From positions 1-10,989 of the forward strand of contig JAPLML010000132.1 in assembly GCA_026387055.1 (NCBI GenBank): a stretch of DNA of 10,989 nt. Direction: 5' to 3'. Positions 1 to 5,985 of this stretch are shown piece after piece (within the stretch, counting starts at the first letter, position 1; the number at the start of each line of letters is the position of its first letter). Both the position numbers and the translations under genes were made by a program. This DNA is from Planctomycetota bacterium. Lineage in GTDB: Bacteria > Planctomycetota > Phycisphaerae > FEN-1346. The notes beneath the pieces are model-generated. The model was not told where the DNA came from. It ran no database searches and saw only the letters and a program-made list of their open reading frames with translations.

Positions 1-735
1 CAGCACCCCCTCGGTGAGCTGTGTCACCAGCGCGTCGATGACCATGTTGCCAGGCCCGGTGTCGAAGGCCAGCACATCGGCAACGCTTCCGCCCGCGGGC
101 AGGAAGGTGACGTTGGCGATGCCGCCGATGTTCTGGACGGCACGGCTTCTTCGCGGATGGTGAAACAGGAAGTAGTCGGTGTAGGGGACGAGCGGCGCGC
201 CGTCGCCGCCGGCGGCGATGTCGCGCGGGCGGAAGTCGGCGAGCGTCGTAATGCCCGTCCGCTCGGCGATGACCGACGGCTCGCCGATCTGGAGCGTCGA
301 GCGCACGCGGCGCCGGCCGAACCGCCGGCCTTCCGGAATGTGGTACACCGTCTGCCCATGTGAGCCGATGAGGTCCAGCGACTCGGGCGGAATGCCGCTT
401 CTGGCGCACAGGCGGATCACGGCCTCCGCGAAGACCTCGCCGAGGACGAAGTTGAGGTGGCAAAGATCGTCAACGCGGGCCGTCGTGGGGCGAAAGAGCC
501 GGAAAATCGCCCGCCGCAGGTCCGCAGGATACGGACGGCTGTCGAACGCGAGCACCTTGACGCCGCGGGGGCCGATGTCCACGATCGCCGCATCGACGCC
601 ATCGGCCGATGTGCCAGACATGAGTCCGGCGACCCGCAGGCGGCGCCGCTTCGGGTCCGGCTGGGTCGCGCGGGCTTCCCGGCCTCGGATCGGGCGCCCC
701 GGGCGGGAGATTTTCATGCGTTCGGCTTTCTTCAT
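1..735 (-). CDS. anmK: Anhydro-N-acetylmuramic acid kinase, N-terminal part (runs off the left edge)
   Basis: AnmK cleaves and phosphorylates 1,6-anhydro-MurNAc to MurNAc-6-phosphate during cytosolic peptidoglycan recycling. The 245 codons in the window carry the family signatures in order: a phosphate-binding VAGLMSGTSADGVDAA near residues 35-50, GSHGQT at 124-129, DFRPRDIAAGGDGAPLVP around 167-184 (Asp178 fits the catalytic aspartate), IGGIANVT at 203-210 and FDTGPGNMVID at 224-234. The C-terminal part lies outside the window. The start is not certain: ATG at 735 gives MKKAERMKIS and a second ATG lies at 717. Both leave a basic extension of 30 or more residues before the usual AnmK start. 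Upstream DNA has GCAGGGA as a weak ribosome site. It is divergent from hisF, with TATAGT (minus strand, 788-793) as a possible -10. The family call is firm; the start is not. Confidence 0.93.
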   Translation of the reverse strand, partial: MKKAERMKISRPGRPIRGREARATQPDPKRRRLRVAGLMSGTSADGVDAAIVDIGPRGVKVLAFDSRPYPADLRRAIFRLFRPTTARVDDLCHLNFVLGEVFAEAVIRLCARSGIPPESLDLIGSHGQTVYHIPEGRRFGRRRVRSTLQIGEPSVIAERTGITTLADFRPRDIAAGGDGAPLVPYTDYFLFHHPRRSRAVQNIGGIANVTFLPAGGSVADVLAFDTGPGNMVIDALVTQLTEGVL

Positions 736-819
736 CGCAGCGTTTCCCTGCCCGCTCACCCTGGCCCGACGTCGCCGATCTGCTTATCACTATACCCGCG
801 GCGGCGCCAGGATGCACGG

Positions 820-848
820 TTGACATCGGGCGTGCCGGGCCGTAGTTT
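820..848 (+). promoter_or_regulatory. Sigma70-type promoter candidate for hisF
   Basis: A perfect -35 TTGACA (820-825) is followed after 17 bases by TAGTTT (843-848), which keeps the three most conserved -10 positions (T, A, final T). Transcription would start near 855 and leave a short leader of about 24 nt containing the hisF ribosome site. This is a visual match only. Confidence 0.5.
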
Positions 849-878
849 ACCCTGTCGGGAACCCTGGAGGAAGAAGTT

Positions 879-1643
879 ATGGATTACCGGCGCCTCATCC
901 CCTGCCTCGACACCAAGGACGGTCGGCTCGTCAAGGGCGTTCATTTCGTAGACCTCAAGGAGATCGGCGACCCGGCCGAGGCGGGCGCGGCCTACACGGA
1001 GGCCGGCGCCGACGAATTGGTGTTCCTCGATATCACCGCCACCGTCGAGAACCGCCAGACGTTCATCGACGCCGTCCGGCGGACCGCTCGGCGCATCGGC
1101 GTCCCGCTGACCGTCGGCGGCGGCATCCGAAGCTCCAAGGACATCGAGGACGTGCTCGCCGCCGGCGCCGCCAAGGTGTCGATCAACACCGCGGCGGTGC
1201 TCAACCCGGAGTTCGTGGGCGAGGCCGCCGACGAGTTCGGCAGCGAGTGCATCACCATCGCCATCGACACCCGCAAGTCTGGCGAGCTGCCGTCGGGCTT
1301 CGAGGTCATGATCAATGGCGGCCGCAAGGGCACCGGCCTCGACGCCGTCGAGTGGGCCCAGAAGGTCGAGGACCTCGGGGCGGGGGCGATCCTCCCGACC
1401 AGCATGGACGCCGACGGAACTCTGGCAGGGTACGACCTGCCGATGACGCGAGCCATCGCCGACGCCGTCAGCCTGCCGGTCATCGCCTCCGGCGGCGCGG
1501 GAACGCTGGAACACCTGCGCGAGGCCGTCGTCGACGGACACGCCGACGCCGTCCTGGTGGCCTCCATCGCCCACTACGGCAAGTTCACCATCCGCCAGAT
1601 GAAAGAGTACCTGGCGAAGCACGGCATCCCCGTGAGGATGTAG
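879..1643 (+). CDS. hisF: Imidazole glycerol phosphate synthase cyclase subunit HisF
   Basis: HisF is the (beta/alpha)8-barrel cyclase subunit of IGP synthase. With ammonia delivered by HisH it converts PRFAR into imidazole glycerol phosphate and AICAR in histidine synthesis. At 254 aa it has the usual length. The two catalytic aspartates are present: Asp11 in CLDTKDGRLVKG and Asp130 in TIAIDTRK. Other landmarks are DELVFLDITA (45-54), TVGGGIRS (78-85), KVSINTAAV (99-107), TSMDADGT (174-181) and IASGGAG (202-208). The ATG at 879 is preceded by TGGAGG (865-870) with 8-nt spacing, so the start is well supported. No HisH or other his gene lies nearby, so the subunit partner must be encoded elsewhere. 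Small departures from textbook sequences are Pro173 before TSMD and Ala178 where Arg is common; both may just reflect the lineage. Confidence 0.95.
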   Translation: MDYRRLIPCLDTKDGRLVKGVHFVDLKEIGDPAEAGAAYTEAGADELVFLDITATVENRQTFIDAVRRTARRIGVPLTVGGGIRSSKDIEDVLAAGAAKVSINTAAVLNPEFVGEAADEFGSECITIAIDTRKSGELPSGFEVMINGGRKGTGLDAVEWAQKVEDLGAGAILPTSMDADGTLAGYDLPMTRAIADAVSLPVIASGGAGTLEHLREAVVDGHADAVLVASIAHYGKFTIRQMKEYLAKHGIPVRM

Positions 1644-1683
1644 CGAAGTCTCCAAAGGACCAGGTGCAGGGAGCCAGGGCTCT

Positions 1684-1905
1684 ATGAAAAGCGCAACAGG
1701 CGCCCTTTCCCTCACCCTGGGTCTTGGCGGGCTGTTCTGCGCTGCCCTCGGCGCCGACAACGACGAAGCGGCCATGCGCAAGAAGCTGGCGGGCCGCCGT
1801 TCGCGCCGGCATGCCTCCATCGGGTCAACGTGTGCCACGGCCGGTCTTGTCCGGCCGTTGGAATACACCGCCGCCTCTCGCACGGCCGGACAAGACCGGC
1901 CGTAG
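1684..1905 (+). pseudogene. Short signal-peptide-like reading frame ending in a palindromic repeat (possible gene remnant)
   Basis: The frame begins with what looks like a Sec signal peptide: a lysine near the N-terminus, a hydrophobic core (ALSLTLGLGGLFCAAL) and a plausible AxA-type cleavage before DNDEAAMRKKLAGRR. From about codon 49 onward the coding sequence is the palindromic repeat at 1829-1911, which gives a low-complexity tail and a stop inside the repeat. This fits the 5' end of an exported-protein gene whose remainder was lost when the repeat arrived. It could equally be a chance frame in a GC-rich spacer. The ribosome site is weak (GGGAG about 12 nt upstream). I do not recognise a product. 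Confidence 0.3.
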
Positions 1906-1911
1906 CACACG
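1829..1911. repeat. Palindromic repeat, copy 1 (30-bp arms, 23-nt loop)
   Basis: The left arm (1829-1858) and right arm (1882-1911) are inverted copies matching at 29 of 30 positions. Each starts with CGTGTGC(C/T)ACGGCCGG and contains TCTTGT between shorter GGCCGG/CCGGCC palindromes. A transcript from either strand would fold into a very stable hairpin. It lies 7 nt from the stop of the PurF-like gene and downstream of hisF, so it could act as a transcription barrier between these convergent genes, although there is no U-tract. A diverged copy is at 3546-3630. Confidence 0.85.
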
Positions 1912-1917
1912 GGCCAA

Positions 1918-3321
1918 TCACAGTTCAGCGCCGTCCCAGCAATACGTGCAGAGCTTCTCCTTCGGCAGGCCGATCGCCGCGACGAGGTCCTCCAGGCGCT
2001 GATACTGAAGCGTGGTCAGATTGAGCCGCTTCCGGATGGCCTCCACCATCTCCCTGAACTTCCCGGAGGCGGCGTCCACGTAGGCCGCCTGGCAGCCCTG
2101 GCAGCCGGGCTCCACTTCCTGGATCGCGCGCCGTCCCGCCAGGTCCATCTCGCTGCGGGAGCGTGAGAAGTTCAGGAACTTGCAGCCGAAGATCAGCGGC
2201 GGACACGCCGGGCGCATGTGCACTTCCTTCGCGCCCGCCTCGTAGAGCCGGCGGATCGTGTCTTTGAGCTGCGTCCCGCGCACGATCGAGTCCTCGCAGA
2301 ACAGGACCCGCTTGCCCTTGATCAAGTCCCGGATGGGGATGAGCTTCATGCGGGCCACGAGGTCGCGAACGGCCTGGTCCTGCGGCATGAAACTGCGCGG
2401 CCACGTGGGCGTGTACTTGACGAACGGTCGCCCGTACGCCACGCCGGCCTCGTTGGCGTAGCCGATGGCGTGGCCCGTGCCCGAATCGGGGATGCCCGCC
2501 ACGAGGTCGACCTTCACGTTGTCGCGCCGCGCCAGGGCCGCGCCGCACCGGTTGCGGACCACTTCGACGTTGATGCCCTCGTAGTCGGAGGCCGGGAAGC
2601 CGTAATAGACCCAGAGGAACGAGCATATCTGCATGTGCATGCCTGGGGCCCTGCGCTGCTCGACCCCCTCCTCGGTCAGGCGGACGATCTCGCCCGGCCC
2701 GAGGTATCGCTCGACCTCGTAACCCAGGTTCGGAAAGGCGCACGTCTCGGAGGTCGCCGCGCAGGCATCCTCCTTCCTGCCGATGACGACGGGCGTGCGG
2801 CCCAGGCGATCCCTCGCCGCATAGATGCCCCGCGCCGTGAGGAGGAGCATCGAACACGAGCCCTCGATGACGTCCTGGGCCCGGCGGATGCCGTCCTCGA
2901 ACGTGGCCTCCTGGTTGATGAGCGTGGCCACCAGTTCGGTGGGGTTGATCTCGCCCCCGCCCATCTCCGAGAAATGGGTGGTCCGCTTCTTGAAGGCCTG
3001 GCACACCAGGTCCGCCGCATTCCGGACCACGCCGACCGTCACGATGGCGTAGACGCCCAGGTGCGAGTTGACCAGGAGCGGCTGGTCCTCGTAATCGCTG
3101 ATGACGCCGATGCCGCGCCGGCCGCGCATCCTGGGGAGGTCTTCCTCGAACTTCGAGCGGAACTGGGCGTTCTCGATGTTATGGATGAAGCGTATGTATG
3201 TCCCTACGTCCTGTGTCGCGAGGCCGCCGCGCTTCGTGCCGAGGTGCGACTGGTAATCGGTCCCGTAGAAGAGGTCCTCCAGGCAACTCTCTCTTGCCGC
3301 CACACCGAAGAAACCGCCCAT
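1918..3321 (-). CDS. PurF-like amidophosphoribosyltransferase paralogue lacking the glutaminase nucleophile
   Basis: True PurF couples an N-terminal Ntn glutaminase to a C-terminal PRPP transferase to make phosphoribosylamine, the first step of purine synthesis. This 467-aa protein aligns over that whole architecture. The transferase half is intact: VAGIPDSGTGHAIGYA (274-289), FMPQDQAVRD (311-320) and the PRPP loop LFCEDSIVRGTQ (340-351). Cys233 (QICSFLW), Cys380 (FGCKF) and Cys458/Cys461 (CTYC) sit where the [4Fe-4S] ligands of Bacillus-type PurF occur. The glutaminase half is degenerate: the start reads MGGFFGV instead of MCGIFGI, so the nucleophilic Cys is Gly, and the usual RYST and HNGNL glutamine-site segments are replaced by ISDYED and TVGVV. 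The start is secure, with GGAGG 7 nt before the ATG and no upstream alternative with Cys. It may use free ammonia or another amine, or act as something else. I withhold the symbol purF. Confidence 0.85.
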   Translation of the reverse strand: MGGFFGVAARESCLEDLFYGTDYQSHLGTKRGGLATQDVGTYIRFIHNIENAQFRSKFEEDLPRMRGRRGIGVISDYEDQPLLVNSHLGVYAIVTVGVVRNAADLVCQAFKKRTTHFSEMGGGEINPTELVATLINQEATFEDGIRRAQDVIEGSCSMLLLTARGIYAARDRLGRTPVVIGRKEDACAATSETCAFPNLGYEVERYLGPGEIVRLTEEGVEQRRAPGMHMQICSFLWVYYGFPASDYEGINVEVVRNRCGAALARRDNVKVDLVAGIPDSGTGHAIGYANEAGVAYGRPFVKYTPTWPRSFMPQDQAVRDLVARMKLIPIRDLIKGKRVLFCEDSIVRGTQLKDTIRRLYEAGAKEVHMRPACPPLIFGCKFLNFSRSRSEMDLAGRRAIQEVEPGCQGCQAAYVDAASGKFREMVEAIRKRLNLTTLQYQRLEDLVAAIGLPKEKLCTYCWDGAEL

Positions 3322-3460
3322 CGAGCACCCTCCGTTTGCGGGCTCACACGCCGCGATTGAAATGAACGTGCGTCAGCCGCCGGCGAACCTGGTTCCTGCC
3401 CCCTCGACGCGGCACATCTTAGCGGCGCCCACGCGAGGAAGCAAGCGCTGAAGCGTGCCC

Positions 3461-3487
3461 TTGCAGCGCCTCGCGGCTTCGTATAGG
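3461..3487 (+). promoter_or_regulatory. Weak promoter candidate upstream of the secreted hydrolase
   Basis: TTGCAG (3461-3466) and TATAGG (3482-3487) are separated by only 15 bases, shorter than ideal. If used, transcription would begin within a few bases of the ATG at 3496 and give a nearly leaderless mRNA. That would fit the absence of a ribosome site in front of that ATG. Low certainty. Confidence 0.25.
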
Positions 3488-3495
3488 CTGTCGTT

Positions 3496-4797
3496 ATGAA
3501 GAGCAGCCCCGCGCGCGTGCTGTACCCGTTTGGCGTGCCGCCTCGCGGTGTGCCACGGCGCGGCTTGTCCCGCCGTGCCTCAATCCCCGGACAAACAGCA
3601 CGGCCGGGCACGACCGGCCGTGGCACACCGTTGTTCGGCGCGCCAAGTACGCACCGTGCCCTGGCGCTCGCGCTTCTGGTGTGGGGAGTAGCTGACGGCG
3701 CGCCGCCGACCGTAACCGCACCAACGGAGGCCGGGACCGTGTGGCGAGAGATCGCGCCGTACTTCAGTCCGCCGCCCGAACTCGCCAACGAGTTCGGCTC
3801 TTACCGCTCGCCCCTGATCTTCGCCGACGGGCGCCCCGTCAAGACGCCCGCGGATTGGCGCCTGCGCCACCAGGAAATCCTCGACCAATGGCACAAGGTC
3901 ATGGCCCCGTGGCCGCCCCTCATCGAGAAGCCCAGGATCGAGTGTCTCGAGACGAAGCGCCGGGAGCGCTTCACGCAGAAGCGCGTGCGCGTTGAGATTG
4001 CCGCCGGGCAAACCGCCGACGGATACCTCCTCGCGCCGGACAGCCAAGGGCCGCACCCCGCCGTGCTCGCCGTCTTCTACGACGCCGAGACGAGTGCGGG
4101 CCTCGGCCAGGGCAAGAACAGCCAGTGGCTCGACTTCGCGCACCAACTGACGAAGCGGGGGTTTGTGACGCTCTCGATCGGCTCGCCCGGCTCGGCGTGG
4201 AAGCCCAACCTGGGAACCGCCCAGTGCCAGCCGCTGTCTTTCCTCGGCTACGCAGCCGCGAACTGCCACACGGCCTTGGCGTCGCTCCCCGAAGTGGACG
4301 CGAAGCGCATCGGCGTCATCGGCCACTCCTACGGCGGCAAGTGGGCCATGTTCGCGTCCTGCCTCTACGAGAAGTTCGCGTGTGCGGTGTGGTCCGACCC
4401 CGGCATCGTCTTCGATGAGACCCGCCCCAACGTGAACTACTGGGAGCCCTGGTACCTGGGCGCCGAGGCGGTTCGCCAACGCATACCCGGCGTCCCGACC
4501 AAGGAGAATCCACGTACGGGGGCGTACAAGCAACTGGTGGAGGCGGGGCACGACCTGCACGAGCTTCATTCGCTGATGGCGCCCCGGCCGCTCCTGGTCT
4601 CCGGCGGTTCCGAGGATCCCCCCGAGCGGTGGCGGGCCCTCAACCACACGATCGCCGTGAACCGGCTCCTCGGCTGCTCCGACCGCGTCGCCATGACCAA
4701 CCGCAAGGACCACACGCCGACGGCGGAATCCAACCAGCAAATCTACATGTTCTTCGAGCACTTCCTCAAGCCCGGCGGCAAAGCCACCACGCGGTAA
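3496..4797 (+). CDS. Secreted alpha/beta hydrolase (esterase / prolyl-oligopeptidase-like), leader disrupted by a repeat
   Basis: The mature part looks like an alpha/beta-hydrolase of the large acetylxylan-esterase/dienelactone/S9-like groups, probably acting on ester-decorated carbohydrate in the periplasm; the substrate cannot be read from sequence. The nucleophile elbow is GHSYGG with Ser278, an acidic residue follows the strand RPLLVSGGSED (Asp374 or Glu373), and the histidine is in KDHTPT (His406). A hydrophobic segment ALALALLVWGVADGA (55-69) is a good signal-peptide core. Before it lie about 50 residues that are arginine- and proline-rich; codons 18-45 are exactly the palindromic repeat 3546-3630. 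ATG 3496 has no visible Shine-Dalgarno. The in-frame TTG at 3631, just after the repeat, would give a normal signal peptide but also lacks one. The call for the enzyme is good; the start is uncertain. Confidence 0.8.
   Translation: MKSSPARVLYPFGVPPRGVPRRGLSRRASIPGQTARPGTTGRGTPLFGAPSTHRALALALLVWGVADGAPPTVTAPTEAGTVWREIAPYFSPPPELANEFGSYRSPLIFADGRPVKTPADWRLRHQEILDQWHKVMAPWPPLIEKPRIECLETKRRERFTQKRVRVEIAAGQTADGYLLAPDSQGPHPAVLAVFYDAETSAGLGQGKNSQWLDFAHQLTKRGFVTLSIGSPGSAWKPNLGTAQCQPLSFLGYAAANCHTALASLPEVDAKRIGVIGHSYGGKWAMFASCLYEKFACAVWSDPGIVFDETRPNVNYWEPWYLGAEAVRQRIPGVPTKENPRTGAYKQLVEAGHDLHELHSLMAPRPLLVSGGSEDPPERWRALNHTIAVNRLLGCSDRVAMTNRKDHTPTAESNQQIYMFFEHFLKPGGKATTR
3546..3630. repeat. Palindromic repeat, copy 2 (33-bp arms), inside the hydrolase leader
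   Basis: The left arm 3546-3578 and right arm 3598-3630 match in inverted orientation at about 27 of 33 positions. The outer part CGGTGTGCCACGGC is perfect and the inner part diverged. It shares GTGTGCCACGGC and the TTGTCC core with copy 1 at 1829-1911, so both belong to one repeat family. Unlike copy 1 it is translated, giving an Arg/Pro/Gly-rich stretch without stops. Confidence 0.8.
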
Positions 4798-4805
4798 CTG
4801 GCCCG

Positions 4806-4853
4806 CGCCGTCACTTCGTCACTTCGTCACTCCGTCACTTCGGCACTCCGTCA
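4806..4853 (-). repeat. 8-bp tandem array (TGACGNAG, six units) starting at the methyltransferase stop codon
   Basis: Read on the minus strand, six consecutive 8-mers follow the pattern TGACG(G/A)AG, with one TGCCGAAG and a final TGACGGCG. The first TGA is the stop codon of the O-methyltransferase (4851-4853). The array fills nearly all the space between the two convergent stop codons. A shorter array of the same period begins at the stop of the DHS-like gene (8568-8591). Confidence 0.8.
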
Positions 4854-5849
4854 CTGCTTCACCGCTGTGAGGATCGTCGCGCCGACGTTCTCGGGCATCG
4901 CAACCTTGCGGATGTTTCTGAAGCCCGCCGCGGCGATGTGGCCGGTCATCTCCGGCAGCGAGAACGCGCCGACCATCATGTTGAAGATCGCAGGGATGAG
5001 CGGCCCCGTCTTCTCGGCATTCATCAGGAAATCCTGAATGATGAGCAGGCCGCCCGGCACGAGCGCCCGGTGGGCCTTGGCGAGTTTCATCTCCGCCCCG
5101 CTCGTCGGGCCGTGCAGGATGTTTGACATCAGGACCACGTCCTTCGCGCGACCGAACTCGTCCTTGTCCCAATCGCCCACGACCGTCCTGACCCGGTCCT
5201 GCATGCCGAACCGGGCGATGACCTCGCGGGCGATCCTGATCGTCTTCGGCAAGTCGAAAACTGTGGCAGTGAGGCGCGGGTTGCGCTCGCACAGGGCCAT
5301 CGAGTAAGTGCCCGGCCCGCCGCCGATATCCATCAGCGTGCGTCGGCCCTTGACGCTGACGCGGTCGCCAAACTCGGCGGCGCGACCCGCCATCGCCATG
5401 TTGTGCATCGCGAGGATGAAGTCGCGGTGCGAGCGGATCGCCGGGCCGCCCTTCGCCACCCGGCCCCAGCCGCCCTTCTTCCCGCGAAGGATCGACTCCA
5501 GGTCGTTCCAGAAGGCCGCGACCTGAGCGCTGTGGGCAATGATGTTCCCCTGGTAGAACGGCGACGCCGAAACGAGGGTCGTCCGGGACTTCGGCGTAAG
5601 CTGCCACGTCTCGCCCGAGCGGCGCACGAGCCCCAGCGCCGCCATGACGATAAGGAGCTGGTCGACCTTCTCGGCGTCGAGCTTGCGGTCAGCGGCCACC
5701 GTGGCGGCTGTAGCGGACGACTTGCCCAGCCGCTCGAAGATGCCCGTCGCATGGGCCGCCTGGATGGCGCGCGCGACACGATAGTTCCACGAAAGCTCGT
5801 TGACCTGACATGCCCAGCGGATCTCTCTGCTGCGTTTCTTGAAGATCAT
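4851..5849 (-). CDS. SAM-dependent O-methyltransferase with N-terminal dimerisation/winged-helix domain
   Basis: This 332-aa protein has the layout of the Methyltransf_2 (caffeate/acetylserotonin OMT-like) family. A helical winged-helix dimerisation domain spans about residues 15-95, with ATGIFERLGKS and KVDQLLIVMAALGLVRR typical of it. The Rossmann SAM domain carries motif I LMDIGGGPGTYSMAL (172-186), the acidic strand-2 end TVFDLP (196-201), VVGDWDKDEF (223-232) and DVVLMSNILH (237-246). The ATG at 5849 is preceded by GGAAAGGAAGAAGG, so the longer frame reaching 6104 is not needed. Its promoter candidate has a perfect TATAAT -10 on the minus strand. The substrate cannot be deduced: the classical catalytic His of plant-type enzymes is not evident where expected, and the neighbours (decarboxylase, esterase) do not form an obvious pathway with it. 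Confidence 0.85.
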   Translation of the reverse strand: MIFKKRSREIRWACQVNELSWNYRVARAIQAAHATGIFERLGKSSATAATVAADRKLDAEKVDQLLIVMAALGLVRRSGETWQLTPKSRTTLVSASPFYQGNIIAHSAQVAAFWNDLESILRGKKGGWGRVAKGGPAIRSHRDFILAMHNMAMAGRAAEFGDRVSVKGRRTLMDIGGGPGTYSMALCERNPRLTATVFDLPKTIRIAREVIARFGMQDRVRTVVGDWDKDEFGRAKDVVLMSNILHGPTSGAEMKLAKAHRALVPGGLLIIQDFLMNAEKTGPLIPAIFNMMVGAFSLPEMTGHIAAAGFRNIRKVAMPENVGATILTAVKQ

Positions 5850-5883
5850 CCTTCTTCCTTTCCCGCACTCCCCACTCGTGGTG

Positions 5884-5913
5884 CTTCCTGAATTATATCG
5901 CGGAATCAGGAAG
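5884..5913. promoter_or_regulatory. Inverted repeat (CTTCCTGA / TCAGGAAG) around the methyltransferase -10: operator candidate
   Basis: Perfect 8-bp arms at 5884-5891 and 5906-5913 are separated by 14 nt, putting the half-site centres 22 bp (two helical turns) apart. The spacer contains ATTATA (5892-5897), which on the minus strand is a perfect TATAAT about 43 nt before the methyltransferase ATG. A dimeric regulator bound here would occlude that promoter, and the site lies just upstream of the divergent decarboxylase -35. The -35 partner for the minus-strand promoter is poor. Confidence 0.45.
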
Positions 5914-5916
5914 TCC

Positions 5917-5945
5917 TTGCAGAATCCGTTCGCGAGGTGTAAATT
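5917..5945 (+). promoter_or_regulatory. Promoter candidate for the ornithine-decarboxylase-like gene
   Basis: TTGCAG (5917-5922), exactly 17 bases, then TAAATT (5940-5945). The predicted start near 5952 leaves a leader of about 34 nt and places the ribosome site AGAGGA (5970-5975) inside it. This supports the GTG at 5986 over the longer upstream frame. Confidence 0.45.
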
Positions 5946-5985
5946 GCTGCCCCGCACGCGTTGCGGTGAAGAGGACGGCACGTTC

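Noticed and set aside
756..1910. 384-aa open frame on the minus strand across hisF
   Set aside because: Antisense to a clear hisF; the translation is His/Asp/Arg-rich without family motifs, typical of GC-rich shadow frames.
2218..3360. 380-aa plus-strand frame opposite the PurF-like gene
   Set aside because: Shadow of a well-supported gene; low-complexity composition and no motifs.
3580..4761. 393-aa minus-strand frame opposite the alpha/beta hydrolase
   Set aside because: Antisense shadow; the hydrolase catalytic motifs on the plus strand decide the strand.
4806..4853. CRISPR-like array
   Set aside because: Units are 8 bp and directly abutting with no spacers; this is a simple tandem array.
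5839..5985. N-terminal extension of the decarboxylase
   Set aside because: It overlaps the divergent gene start and the promoter at 5917-5945, and family members begin near the chosen GTG.
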